Positions 1-7,234 of a stretch of 19,400 nt of DNA are shown here, piece after piece. The stretch's first letter is position 1. Every line of letters starts with the position of its first letter. The translations under genes and the position numbers were made by a program. The DNA comes from Oscillibacter sp. (lineage in GTDB: Bacteria > Bacillota > Clostridia > Oscillospirales > Oscillospiraceae): contig DPPB01000035.1 in NCBI GenBank assembly GCA_003539495.1, positions 1-19,400 on the forward strand. Reading direction: 5' to 3'. Below the pieces are notes generated by a model, which saw only the letters and a list, made by a program, of their open reading frames with translations, did no database searches and was not told the origin of the DNA.

Positions 1-380
1 AACACATAAGGCACATTTTCCCATACCATAAATCGGGGCCGAATATGGATATCTGCCCGGCCTCGTGATCTGTCTGCATCTCTCATCTCCTTTACGATGC
101 GGATCTGTTCCATGATGAGAACGGAGCGCTCTCCGGCCAGCCCGGCTCTGGCTCCGGCTACGGACAGATCCTGACACGGGCTGCCGCCGCAGATGATGTC
201 CACCGGCGGCAGCATGGCCCCATCCAGCTTCGTAATATCTCCATAATGCAGCATCCCCGGCAGCCGCTGCTGCGTGACTCGAATGGGGAAAGGCTCGATC
301 TCACTGGCCCATAGGGGGATCACGCCGTTGTGAATAGCCGCCAGCGGAAAGCCGCCAATACCGTCAAACAGGCTGCCCAT
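1..380 (-). CDS. DNA (cytosine-5-)-methyltransferase, N-terminal part (cut by window edge)
   Basis: This is the amino end (126 codons) of a C5-cytosine DNA methyltransferase, which transfers a methyl group from S-adenosylmethionine to cytosine. The N-terminus carries motif I (SLFDGIGGF, residues 3-11). It is followed by the catalytic PCQ motif (residues 68-70, nucleophile Cys69, in GGSPCQDLSVAG) and the ENVP motif (121-124). The rest lies beyond position 1, so target specificity cannot be judged. I chose the ATG at 378-380 because a GAGGTG RBS lies 6 bases before it. An in-frame ATG at 393-395 would overlap the stop of the VirB6-like gene as ATGA and is a possible alternative. No restriction endonuclease is visible beside it. 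On a conjugative element such an orphan enzyme usually protects the DNA from host restriction (inference). The family call is very secure. Confidence 0.93.
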   Translation of the reverse strand, partial: MGSLFDGIGGFPLAAIHNGVIPLWASEIEPFPIRVTQQRLPGMLHYGDITKLDGAMLPPVDIICGGSPCQDLSVAGARAGLAGERSVLIMEQIRIVKEMRDADRSRGRADIHIRPRFMVWENVPYV

Positions 381-391
381 AGTAATGCACC

Positions 392-1282
392 TCATTTGGC
401 CGCCACCGTCCGGACAATATTGACGGCGCTCTGAGCTGTGTAAACCGCCGAGGTAAGATTGGCCTTCGTAGTGGTGTCCAGCCCAAAGGCCCCGGCAATA
501 CGGGGAATTTCCCCGGCAGAGAGCATGAGCCCCAAGCCCAGCAAGGCGTGATCTTTGAATACCATCAGCCCGGCCACAAGGATGGTGGCCTGCAAGAACG
601 CCGTGAGACACAGGCCGATGACCTGCTTGCACCACTGGATAAATCCGTCTCCATACCCCCTGGGCACAGAGAACATATAAAGGCTCCCCACGGCGATCTG
701 GATCAGCAAAATACCGCCGCGCTTCAGATTGCTGAAAAACACCTTAATGACCGCGTAGGCCATGAGGATAAGGCAGAAAAGAACCATAAGCCCGCTGGTC
801 TCCCGCCCAAAGCCCCGCAGGGGATAGGTGGACTCCGTCAGACTTTCCAGGTTTTCAAGATCTGCCAGCGCCGCCTTTGCCGCATCCCCGATGCTGGTGG
901 ACCCAAAGCCGGTGATGCCCGCCGTCAAGGTGCCCTGCAGGGAAATTGCCAGGGAATAGAGCCGCACCGGCACCTGGGTAAAAAGAGAGACGGCCAGAAA
1001 GCCCTTAAGGACATTCAGCGCCGTCTCTTTCACATTGCCCCGCCCAGCGGAATACTCGATGCCGCATTCAAACACAGCCACCACCAGTCCCGTGGCAAAC
1101 AGGGCCCAGCCCAAATAGGAGAAAAACAGCACCACGCTCTGCACCCAGTTCATCTCGAAGAGCTCTGCGCCCATGCTGCCCATCTCCGAAAAGAAGTTCC
1201 CAAGAAAGCCCACCACCTGACTGTAAAACCAGTCCACGATCTGACCCAGTATTTTGTCCGCTACAAAGTCCCAGATAAACAA
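392..1282 (-). CDS. VirB6/TrbL-like conjugative transfer membrane protein
   Basis: This 296-aa polytopic membrane protein is probably the VirB6/TrbL-type inner-membrane channel component of a type IV secretion system. Hydrophobic segments lie near residues 48-72, 93-115, 165-190, 197-215 and 228-265, separated by short polar loops. The C-terminus is Ala/Thr-rich and ends with VRTVAAK. No catalytic motif is expected in this family. The reading frame stays open to an ATG at 1411, but that extension would translate through the terminator hairpin at 1303-1334 and overlap the toxin gene. The better start is the TTG at 1280-1282, preceded by a near-perfect GGGAGGTGAT RBS. It follows the DUF3852 gene with a toxin-antitoxin cassette between them and precedes the cytosine methyltransferase by 11 bp. 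The assignment rests on topology and context rather than a diagnostic motif. Confidence 0.72.
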   Translation of the reverse strand: MFIWDFVADKILGQIVDWFYSQVVGFLGNFFSEMGSMGAELFEMNWVQSVVLFFSYLGWALFATGLVVAVFECGIEYSAGRGNVKETALNVLKGFLAVSLFTQVPVRLYSLAISLQGTLTAGITGFGSTSIGDAAKAALADLENLESLTESTYPLRGFGRETSGLMVLFCLILMAYAVIKVFFSNLKRGGILLIQIAVGSLYMFSVPRGYGDGFIQWCKQVIGLCLTAFLQATILVAGLMVFKDHALLGLGLMLSAGEIPRIAGAFGLDTTTKANLTSAVYTAQSAVNIVRTVAAK

Positions 1283-1302
1283 TTCATCACCTCCCAAAAT
1301 GT

Positions 1303-1334
1303 AAAAAGCACTCTGCTGATCCAGCAGAGTGCTT
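1303..1334 (-). terminator. Intrinsic terminator between toxin gene and VirB6-like gene
   Basis: The 12-base arm AGCACTCTGCTG (1307-1318) pairs perfectly with CAGCAGAGTGCT (1322-1333) around a 3-base loop, with one further A-T pair at the base. Read on the minus strand, the stem is followed by TTTTTAC. It ends the toxin-antitoxin transcript. It also lies only about 7 bases before the RBS of the VirB6-like gene, leaving no room for a separate promoter. Confidence 0.9.
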
Positions 1335-1392
1335 CTGTCTATATTCGTTTTATGGGGCACAGTTTCATTTTGTTTCCATTGCCCTTGACCTC

Positions 1393-1713
1393 TCACGGAG
1401 TGAGCAGCCATTGATAATCCTGCCGCCCATCGATCACATACTCCACATAGACCACCTGATCTTTTACTTGATACAGCAAAATACGGTATTTGTCAAAGAC
1501 GAGTTTGCGATACTTCTCAACTGTGAAAACCTCAGAACGCAGCACAGGATTGCGAAATGGAAAGCGTTCCAAAGAGGCCGCCGCCTGACGGAAATCGGAA
1601 ACCAGTTTGTGCGCCAATTTTTCATCCAGCTTTGCGGCAAAGGCCGCATGCTCCACCAACTGCTTGGCAGCCCGCTTCGAAATGACCACTTGATACGCTT
1701 CATGCTCCGGCAT
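1393..1713 (-). CDS. RelE/ParE-family toxin of a type II toxin-antitoxin pair
   Basis: This 106-aa basic protein resembles the RelE/ParE superfamily. Members either cleave ribosome-bound mRNA (RelE) or poison gyrase (ParE). The characteristic pattern is visible: an N-terminal strand (YQVVISKRAAKQL), two amphipathic helices, the FPFRNPVLR turn, then the C-terminal strands YRKLVFDKYRILLYQV and VYVEYVIDGRQDY. A typical member is 85-110 aa, so it appears full length. Its start overlaps the antitoxin by 14 bp and has a GGGAGG RBS, which indicates translational coupling. In this window it is transcribed from the promoter ahead of the antitoxin and ends before a strong terminator. Whether it acts on ribosomes or gyrase cannot be told from the sequence alone. 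Confidence 0.88.
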   Translation of the reverse strand: MPEHEAYQVVISKRAAKQLVEHAAFAAKLDEKLAHKLVSDFRQAAASLERFPFRNPVLRSEVFTVEKYRKLVFDKYRILLYQVKDQVVYVEYVIDGRQDYQWLLTP

Positions 1714-1981
1714 GGCGTACCTCCCGGATCGCTGCCTCCATCATGGCGGCCACCTCCTCTACGGAATGATCCGCTGCGCCGTGCAGGCGATCTTCCTCCA
1801 CGGCAAGCAGTTCTTCCCGCAGCTTCAGCATCTTTTCCCGGCGGGTAAACGCCTCGATGTCCATGACTACCAGATCGCCCTCGCCGTTTTTGGTCAGGTA
1901 AACGGGTTCGCCGGTCGTCTTACACAGCTCCGCAATATCATTATAGTTCTGCCGAATGGCGGCACTTGGCTTGATATGCAT
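1700..1981 (-). CDS. Phd/YefM-family antitoxin
   Basis: This 93-aa antitoxin has the Phd/YefM fold. The N-terminal DNA-binding half includes IKPSAAIRQNYNDIAELC followed by GEPVYLTKNGEGDLVVMDIEAF (residues about 25-46), the hallmark of the prevent-host-death family. The C-terminal half is charged and helical, and should wrap the toxin encoded just downstream. Antitoxin-first order and a 14-bp overlap with the toxin gene are normal for this class. The RBS is AAGGAGGG, 6-7 bases before the ATG. A consensus-like promoter embedded in a perfect 10-bp inverted repeat lies immediately upstream, consistent with the autoregulation known for Phd and YefM. Confidence 0.9.
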   Translation of the reverse strand: MHIKPSAAIRQNYNDIAELCKTTGEPVYLTKNGEGDLVVMDIEAFTRREKMLKLREELLAVEEDRLHGAADHSVEEVAAMMEAAIREVRHAGA

Positions 1982-1996
1982 ATTCGCCCTCCTTAC

Positions 1997-2043
1997 ATAG
2001 CAGTTTTATAGCTATATTATACCATTAAACTGCTATTATGCAA
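1997..2043 (-). promoter_or_regulatory. Promoter and palindromic operator of the toxin-antitoxin operon
   Basis: On the minus strand, TTGCAT (-35, plus positions 2038-2043) and TATAAT (-10, 2016-2021) are separated by 16 bp. The arms ATAGCAGTTT and AAACTGCTAT (plus positions 1997-2006 and 2027-2036) form a perfect 10-bp inverted repeat that brackets the -10 box. A second palindrome, TATAGCTATA (2007-2016), sits inside it. This is a convincing autoregulatory operator for the Phd-type antitoxin. Confidence 0.85.
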
Positions 2044-2064
2044 GAGGAACATTGACTTATGTCG

Positions 2065-2406
2065 TTATACTCCGATGATCCCCCAAATATACAGCGGTGC
2101 CGTCAGCGTGAACACAAGGCACGCAAACAGGATAGCCGGAGCCGTCCATTCGAATTGTCCAGTTTTCCGATAGTCAAAATATCCTGTCCCCAGCTTCACG
2201 AAGAAGAAAATGGCCAGGATCATGTCGATGGCGGGGAAGACCACCTTGTTGACCACCGACTTGATCTGACTGGACGCCGCTGTCCAGGTGCTCTCCACTG
2301 CGCCCGCCACATCACCGCTGCCTGCGGCAAAGGCCGCCACAGACAGCAGGCAGCACAGCAGTGCCGTGATGCTCAGCATGAGCATGATACGCTTTACAGT
2401 TTTCAT
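2065..2406 (-). CDS. DUF3852-type small membrane protein, possible VirB2-like pilin
   Basis: This 113-aa protein has a cleavable signal peptide (MKTVKRIMLMLSITALLCC..., predicted cleavage after AFA, near residue 27). Two transmembrane helices follow, near residues 54-74 and 89-110, joined by a short polar loop (GYFDYRKTGQFEW). The sequence matches the DUF3852 type found in clostridial conjugative elements. The topology of signal peptide plus two helices is that of VirB2/TrbC pilins, so it may form the conjugative pilus or a channel subunit (inference). The start has an AAAGGAG RBS. It follows the DUF3849 gene by 13 bp. Only 21 bp separate its stop from the -35 box of the toxin-antitoxin promoter. 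Confidence 0.75.
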   Translation of the reverse strand: MKTVKRIMLMLSITALLCCLLSVAAFAAGSGDVAGAVESTWTAASSQIKSVVNKVVFPAIDMILAIFFFVKLGTGYFDYRKTGQFEWTAPAILFACLVFTLTAPLYIWGIIGV

Positions 2407-2419
2407 TTCGCACTCTCCT

Positions 2420-3130
2420 TTACATTGTCATTTCATGCATCCCACGCCGCAGTTCACCCAATTTCTCCGCCGCCCAGTCGGGGATACACTCGTCACGGAT
2501 AATACCCACGAACTCGGAGCGATTCCACCTCGTGGTCTCGCCATCTCCCAAACAGGTGCAGAGTATCGAGCGGCCACGAGCGTGGGGCTGGCAGCCGAAG
2601 CCGCTCAGGGCCAGCCACAGCTGATTTTCCGGCTGCCAGCAGGATTCCCGCAGCGTATCCGGCGACAGGATCAGCACTCTGCCGGTGAAGTCCTGCTCCC
2701 CGGAGTTGGGTTCACAGTGTTCTGCGCCGAACAGGTGCAGCTTCGCCAGCTCCGCCCGGTATTCGCTGACGAATCCGTCCAGCACGGCGGGATGGCTGTT
2801 TATGAGGAAGGTATGCCTGTGTCCTCCATCTTCGGGGACGAAGACGGAGCGGCTCCACTGCTTATTGGTCTCGTGGTAGCGGCCATCATAGGACTGCTCC
2901 TGCAAAGTGTTGGCCAGCACAAAGCCCACCCGTTTGTAGCCATACTGGTCGATAACGCTTTTGGCGCAGTCAGTGCTGAGATGCATCCCATCAAAGCCCT
3001 TGTGGATGGCCAGCTCTATGGCCCCGGCGCAGGCACAGTTGGTGCGGAAGTTAGCCCGCCACAGCTCCAACTCGCCCCGCTCCCGAGCCTCTTTGGCCGT
3101 GTAGGGGTACAGTGCCTCACTCGGCAGCAT
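2420..3130 (-). CDS. DUF3849 domain protein
   Basis: This 236-aa cytoplasmic protein has a DUF3849 domain over residues about 7-100. The recognisable run is YPYTAKEARERGELELW, then AIHKGFDGMHL and RVGFVLANTLQ. The remainder (about 100-236) has aromatic and Cys/His residues but no motif I can name. DUF3849 proteins are frequent cargo of clostridial ICEs and have no established function. The frame is open up to 3184. I chose the ATG at 3128-3130 because it has a GGAG RBS 9 bases upstream and because DUF3849 begins right after it. It overlaps the preceding gene by 14 bp, suggesting coupled translation. Confidence 0.72.
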   Translation of the reverse strand: MLPSEALYPYTAKEARERGELELWRANFRTNCACAGAIELAIHKGFDGMHLSTDCAKSVIDQYGYKRVGFVLANTLQEQSYDGRYHETNKQWSRSVFVPEDGGHRHTFLINSHPAVLDGFVSEYRAELAKLHLFGAEHCEPNSGEQDFTGRVLILSPDTLRESCWQPENQLWLALSGFGCQPHARGRSILCTCLGDGETTRWNRSEFVGIIRDECIPDWAAEKLGELRRGMHEMTM

Positions 3131-3485
3131 AGACAATGTCTCCTTCCTCCAAAAGCTGCGCCAGTGCAGACGGGCAGCATCCACTCAGCATGAGCAGGGG
3201 TCGGATGCTGTCCGGTACCTGCGGCACATCCTCCATGTCCCTTTCGCAGTCGGCTGCACAGGGCATCCTGCACGCCTCCTGCAGCACACCCAGCAGTTCT
3301 ACGGAGGCCCGAGATAAGCCCTCCAGTGCGTGCAGCAGCTGCTCTGCCGTCATTTCCTGCGGCATGAGCAGAATGTGGTCCTGTCCCAGCCATGCAGACA
3401 GGGAGATGCCCACCAAGCCCAGTTCCTCCAGCGCACCGTTGGGAATGAGCAGGCCGTTCTTTTCAAATTTCATTTCATTGTTCAT
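3117..3485 (-). CDS. Small protein of unknown function
   Basis: I do not recognise this 122-aa protein. The N-terminal stretch MKFEKNGLLIPNGALEELGL superficially resembles the swapped-hairpin start of AbrB/SpoVT DNA-binding proteins, but the remainder does not support that clearly. The middle is helical (TAEQLLHALEGLSRASVELLG). Four Cys lie between residues about 72 and 106, and the C-terminus is acidic (LLEEGDIVYAAE). The ATG has an AGGAGG RBS. It lies 12 bp after the adenine methyltransferase gene and overlaps the DUF3849 gene, so it belongs to the same transcription unit. Confidence 0.6.
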   Translation of the reverse strand: MNNEMKFEKNGLLIPNGALEELGLVGISLSAWLGQDHILLMPQEMTAEQLLHALEGLSRASVELLGVLQEACRMPCAADCERDMEDVPQVPDSIRPLLMLSGCCPSALAQLLEEGDIVYAAE

Positions 3486-3497
3486 GCGAAAATCCTC

Positions 3498-4463
3498 CTA
3501 TACTTTTAAGGGCTGCTGCGGTGTATGCACCAGCCTGCACGATTTACCCCGGCTGTCATAGTCGCCGAAGAAGGACATCTGCGGCGCAAAGGTACGGGGA
3601 TCGTAGTTGGTCATGATGTACTCACGGTACTTGTTGTTTTTCTTCTTGGACTGGCTGTTGGGGCGCTCCACCTCGTAGATGAAGAAATCATCATACAGCT
3701 TCCGTATGTACGGGCAGTTGTTATAGGACACCATAGCGAATCCCTCATGCTTTACCAGCACATCGTGGAGCCGCTGGTGGTCGCTGCGGGGAAACTCCAC
3801 CGTATAGCATTCCGCCTCATAGTAGGGTGGGTCACAGTAGACCACGGTCTGCGGGTCGTTGCGGGCGGTGATGATGCTCTCGAAATCTTTGTTTTCCAGC
3901 ACCGCATCCTTCAGCCGGTGAGAGCACTCCCACAGATCCCGGAAAAACCGCCGTATATCGCAGGAGCCTACGCCATAGCTGTCTCCGCTGCCATTGTAGC
4001 TGTAGCGCTGCAGCTTATAAAATGCTGCGGCACGGCGCACATTGCCTAAACTGCCACGCTCCAAAAGCAGCTGCCGCACGACCTCCGCCTGGGGTGGTTC
4101 AAAAAACACCTCCGTCAGATCCAACTGCCGTTCCATGTACTCCATGGTGAAGTCCTCGCCCTGCAGCTGACGCTGCAATACATCAAATTCATCGTGGGCG
4201 TTGATAGGGAGAAAGCCCAGCTCCCTGACCAGCTCCAGCGGACGCTCCTTGGCGCAGAAGAGCAGGTTATATAAATCGTGGTTCAGGTCGTTGTAGATCT
4301 GCAGACACCCGCTGGGGACGGAAGTATTCATGGTGATAATGCCGCTGCCGCCAAACACATCCACCAGTGTCTTGTAGTGGGTAGGCAGCAGCATTTGGAT
4401 GGCCCACATGAGCTGGGCCTTGCCGCCTACCCACGGCATGAGCTTCGTCATCTGCCTACTCAC
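3498..4463 (-). CDS. D12-class DNA adenine-specific methyltransferase (Dam family)
   Basis: This 321-aa N6-adenine methyltransferase shows the conserved order of the D12/Dam class. It has PWVGGK near the start (residues 10-15), the SAM-binding motif DVFGGSG (35-41), LYNDL-type YNDLNHDLY (57-65), FYKLQRYSYNG and the catalytic DPPY (211-214). The length is normal for the class. No partner endonuclease is present, so it is probably a solitary methylase that protects or marks the element. The start appears to be GTG at 4461-4463, with GGAG 7 bases upstream, and it overlaps the HTH gene by 8 bp. The next in-frame ATG, four codons on, is less well placed. Function is secure at class level; the recognition sequence is unknown. 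Confidence 0.93.
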   Translation of the reverse strand: MSRQMTKLMPWVGGKAQLMWAIQMLLPTHYKTLVDVFGGSGIITMNTSVPSGCLQIYNDLNHDLYNLLFCAKERPLELVRELGFLPINAHDEFDVLQRQLQGEDFTMEYMERQLDLTEVFFEPPQAEVVRQLLLERGSLGNVRRAAAFYKLQRYSYNGSGDSYGVGSCDIRRFFRDLWECSHRLKDAVLENKDFESIITARNDPQTVVYCDPPYYEAECYTVEFPRSDHQRLHDVLVKHEGFAMVSYNNCPYIRKLYDDFFIYEVERPNSQSKKKNNKYREYIMTNYDPRTFAPQMSFFGDYDSRGKSCRLVHTPQQPLKV

Positions 4464-4749
4464 CGAATTTCTCCAGCGCCCGCTCCAGTCCGGAGATGGC
4501 GGCGTCTAACCCGCTGCGCATTTTCTCAAGGCTTCGGATGGTGGCATAGACCTCTGCCGCCGTCTCCGCATAGTAATACCCCCGCTGATCTGCTGCGATC
4601 GGCACAGTGCCTCGCCGCAGGCGGTTGATGTGCCTGCGAAGCTCGTTTCCGCTGATGCCCAGCGCCCGCTCCAATTCCCGGCTGCTGACCACATTTTTAT
4701 GTCCCTTGCATCCGTTCTCCAGATACCGGGAGATGGTCTCCTTCGTCAT
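4456..4749 (-). CDS. Small helix-turn-helix protein
   Basis: This 97-aa protein has a probable winged-helix or HTH fold over residues about 10-60. SSRELERALGISGNELRRHI reads as a helix-turn-recognition-helix. It is followed by a basic segment and GYYYAE, which could be the wing. The C-terminal third is a predicted coiled-coil helix (IRSLEKMRSGLDAAISGLERAL) that could mediate dimerisation. It has an AAAGGA RBS and is coupled by an 8-bp overlap to the adenine methyltransferase gene. A role in regulating that operon is only a guess. The terminator-like structure at 4771-4825 lies in its leader. Confidence 0.7.
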   Translation of the reverse strand: MTKETISRYLENGCKGHKNVVSSRELERALGISGNELRRHINRLRRGTVPIAADQRGYYYAETAAEVYATIRSLEKMRSGLDAAISGLERALEKFGE

Positions 4750-4770
4750 TCTTGTGTTCCTTTCCTGAAG

Positions 4771-4825
4771 CCGCTCACCGAAAAGGGCGCAAAAAGAGGG
4801 ACCGCTGTCCCTTTTCGGAAAGCGG
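4771..4825 (-). terminator. Terminator-like hairpin nested in an alternative stem, leader of the HTH gene
   Basis: On the minus strand a 6-bp stem (AGGGAC/GTCCCT, plus 4797-4812) is followed directly by CTTTTT, which is terminator-like. A longer alternative stem uses perfect 10-bp arms, CCGAAAAGGG (4778-4787) and CCCTTTTCGG (4809-4818), extended by CCGCT/AGCGG (4771-4775 and 4821-4825). The two structures share bases 4809-4812, so only one can form at a time. Confidence 0.65.
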
Positions 4826-4843
4826 CCCCATTATTGATTCAGT

Positions 4844-6010
4844 TTACTGCATGGTCATATCCACGCCCTGCTGCGGCAGATGCATAGGCTGTCCATCCGG
4901 ACGATGGACATAGCCATAGTCACTGAGGATGCCCCTATCTCTATACATCAGGTCTGCGCCGTAGGCGGTGAGATTCAAATTCCGGATGAGCAGGTCAAGC
5001 TCTGGCCCGTCTGCCATAAGGGAAAGTTCCTCCCGTGCCCGATCCTCCAACGAGTGGATATTCGGTTCGAAGGCGTATTCACTCAAGTGCTCTGTCAGCG
5101 CCATGGCATCCTCCAGCTTGTAAATATCCAGCTGACTGGCCACTGCCTTGAACGCCGCCAGTTCCCCATTTGCATCCAGCATTTCAAGGCGCTGCGCAAA
5201 TTGGTTGACCTGCTCCATACTGGTGTGAGCCATATCCACGAAGGCCCACATCTCCGGCATGGCGGTGTCACATTCCTCCAGCTGCACCTCCTGCCAGCTA
5301 TCCACCTCCAGACAATCCAGCACGGCATCCAGCTCCGCCTGCTTTGCGGGCAGGTACAACTTTACAGCACGGACATCACTGACGCAGAGGAAATGGATCA
5401 TATACGGCGGCTTCCGGGGCGGCCTGCCCAAGTTGGGCGGTGCCTGCCGCAGCTCGGCTTCCCGTACTACATAGCCGTTCGGGGTCATAGCGCCGTGTTC
5501 GTCCCTGCGCATTTTTTCGCCGATCTTGGCATAGTCCAACAGCTCCAGCACACTATCCGGCACCTGTTCCAGTTCCGACAGGAAATCGTTCTCCACATAG
5601 AACCGGCCTAATGCCGCATCATCCCGGACCTCCGGCACCACATGGCAGCCATCCACACTGTATGCCAGATCCAGCAATCGCTGGAGGGTCAGTTCACCGC
5701 CATTGGTTTGGCACAGCTTGTCGACCTCCATCTGCACCAGTCCCTCAAAAGCGATGGCTTCTACATGGTCGAATGTGCTCAGCTGCTCCGCCAAGGCGTT
5801 GAACTGATACAGGTCACTGTCATCAAGGAGCGGGGCAAGAAATCCGTACCGTCCAATGTCCTCCACCTGCCAATAGGATTCCCGCCCATCCTCCAGCCGC
5901 AGCTTATCCAGTGCGTCTATCAGTTCCCACGGCGTGGCGGGCAGATCCAGCTCTGAGTGGCTGCTGCTATCCGGATCGCCCATATATACGGAAAAAATCT
6001 TTTTACCCAA
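4844..6010 (-). CDS. Protein with two ArdA-like antirestriction modules
   Basis: This 388-aa acidic protein contains two tandem modules that resemble ArdA, the DNA-mimic inhibitor of type I restriction enzymes. Module 1 (residues about 6-185) starts with FSVYMGDPDSSSH, like the VYIANLGKYN start of Tn916 ArdA. It ends with VPDSVLELLDYAKIGEKM and GAMTPNGYVVRE, which parallels the ArdA C-terminal motif (SLQNYIDYQAYGRDL, then a GIFEI strand). Module 2 (about 203-370) ends with LDLLIRNLNLTAYGADLMYR and GILSDYGYVHR. Classical ArdA is about 165 aa, so this is a duplicated form. I chose the TTG at 6008-6010, with GAGGAGG 8 bases before it and an 8-bp overlap with the upstream gene. The first ATG would cut into the opening strand. 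Antirestriction activity is inferred, not shown. Confidence 0.7.
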   Translation of the reverse strand: MGKKIFSVYMGDPDSSSHSELDLPATPWELIDALDKLRLEDGRESYWQVEDIGRYGFLAPLLDDSDLYQFNALAEQLSTFDHVEAIAFEGLVQMEVDKLCQTNGGELTLQRLLDLAYSVDGCHVVPEVRDDAALGRFYVENDFLSELEQVPDSVLELLDYAKIGEKMRRDEHGAMTPNGYVVREAELRQAPPNLGRPPRKPPYMIHFLCVSDVRAVKLYLPAKQAELDAVLDCLEVDSWQEVQLEECDTAMPEMWAFVDMAHTSMEQVNQFAQRLEMLDANGELAAFKAVASQLDIYKLEDAMALTEHLSEYAFEPNIHSLEDRAREELSLMADGPELDLLIRNLNLTAYGADLMYRDRGILSDYGYVHRPDGQPMHLPQQGVDMTMQ

Positions 6011-6983
6011 GTTCCATGCCTCCTCTCTGCTCCACGATGTCCATGCAGTGATCCGGGTCTGCGCCGGGGACATCCCAGCCGCACATGCTGCCGATCTTCA
6101 TAGCTTCCTCCTGAGCGGGTGTCACACCCAGCTTCCGGTTTTGCTCATCCGCAATGCGGCGGTTTTCCTGTGCATCCGGCGTAGACCAGTCGCTGGGATA
6201 GTACCCGCTCTCCCCACGCTTCACGCAGATGAGCTGGCCCGTACCCGGCAGCAGGGTAAAACACAGCTGAGGCAGCTTGTCCCGGTAAGGCTCGAACCGC
6301 TCCTGCTCCGTCCGGATGCTCCAGTCCTCATCCTGCCACAGGTGCACATACAGCTCCCGGCCGCCATCCAGTGTGATCTCTTGCTGCTCGAAGCCCTCGC
6401 CCCAGCCGTCCGAGGCTTGGCCGGAGATGTACTTCTTCAGCGCAGCCAGTTCCACAGCCGACAGTTCGCCGCTGATCTGACACTCCGCCACGCCCCACAG
6501 CCTGCCGTGCCGCTGCTCTACATCGAAGACAACGGAATGTACCTTGTCGTTGACGCTGTCTGGCTTTCTGTACCAGTGCATGATGCCTCTGACCTGTTCC
6601 TCCTGCATGCGGTTTTTGAATAAGGCACTGCGGATCTTCTCCTCATGCGATGCCAATTCGCCGCCGGTGAGCCGTTCCGGCTCCTCCGGCATATCGCCCC
6701 ACTCGTCCGGCTCGTAGAGCTCAGCGGTCAGGGGCATATACAGCTTCAGCATACTGCGTTCGGGAGGCAGGACAGTGAAGCTGTCCTCGCCGGGGATGAG
6801 GGCCAGAGTCCGTCCGTTGTCCCATTTCATCTGAAATTGCCCGGCGTCATCTACGCACACAAGCGTACCCTCCGTGCCGGGCGCTACCGGCGCATAGGGG
6901 TCCTCCATGGAAACCAGCCGAATGCGGGTGCCGGGCGGGTATTTTTCCCGCAGGAATTTTACCATTTTCTCGGATGTAAACAT
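6003..6983 (-). CDS. DUF4314 domain protein
   Basis: This 326-aa protein has a DUF4314 domain over residues about 1-73: GTRIRLVSMEDPYAPVAPGT, then GTLVCVDDAGQFQMKWDNG and LALIPGEDSF. DUF4314 is a small SH3-like beta domain common on clostridial ICEs and has no assigned function. The rest (about 75-326) is a charged alpha/beta region with segments such as LYVHLWQDEDWSIRTEQERF and a Cys-poor tail, which I cannot place. The RBS AGGAGG lies 9 bases before the ATG, within the tail of the preceding small ORF. It overlaps the ArdA-like gene by 8 bp. The N-terminal domain call is firm; the rest is open. Confidence 0.78.
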   Translation of the reverse strand: MFTSEKMVKFLREKYPPGTRIRLVSMEDPYAPVAPGTEGTLVCVDDAGQFQMKWDNGRTLALIPGEDSFTVLPPERSMLKLYMPLTAELYEPDEWGDMPEEPERLTGGELASHEEKIRSALFKNRMQEEQVRGIMHWYRKPDSVNDKVHSVVFDVEQRHGRLWGVAECQISGELSAVELAALKKYISGQASDGWGEGFEQQEITLDGGRELYVHLWQDEDWSIRTEQERFEPYRDKLPQLCFTLLPGTGQLICVKRGESGYYPSDWSTPDAQENRRIADEQNRKLGVTPAQEEAMKIGSMCGWDVPGADPDHCMDIVEQRGGMELG

Positions 6984-6985
6984 TT

Positions 6986-7231
6986 TTAGATCCCTCCTAT
7001 TTTCTGTGTGTATTCAGATAGCGTATATGGATCATCCTCACTGAAGAAATCCAGCAAAATATCATCCGCCGCCTTGCAGACGGTAGGGTCGTCTGTCAGG
7101 ACTTCGTAGCGAAACCCGGTGGTATCCCGATAGGGCAGTTCCTCCCGGATACAATCCAGAAACGACTCTGCATCGTAATAGAGGATGTCATCGTCCCCGA
7201 CAAATGTGGCCTTGCCAATAGGCTCTATAAT
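6986..7231 (-). CDS. Small conserved-type protein, apparent ATT start
   Basis: An open frame of 81 codons runs between the second sortase gene and the DUF4314 gene. The product would be an acidic protein (IEPIGKATFVGDDDILYYDA at the start, then TTGFRYEVLTDDPTVCKAAD and FFSEDDPYTLSEY). It has the look of the small TDDP-containing proteins that recur on clostridial ICEs. The frame has no ATG, GTG or TTG near its beginning. The first codon after the in-frame TGA that could serve is ATT at 7229-7231, and the SD-like AAGGAAGTGAT is spaced correctly for it. A nearby ATG (7233-7235) is in another frame and stops after 16 codons. Either this is a rare AUU start or the start codon has mutated. It is too short and unusual for most gene callers. 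Confidence 0.6.
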   Translation of the reverse strand: MIEPIGKATFVGDDDILYYDAESFLDCIREELPYRDTTGFRYEVLTDDPTVCKAADDILLDFFSEDDPYTLSEYTQKIGGI

Positions 7232-7234
7232 GCA

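Noticed and set aside
1283..1411. ATG-initiated 43-codon extension of the VirB6-like gene
   Set aside because: It would translate the whole terminator hairpin, overlaps the toxin gene and lacks an RBS, whereas a near-consensus RBS precedes the TTG at 1282.
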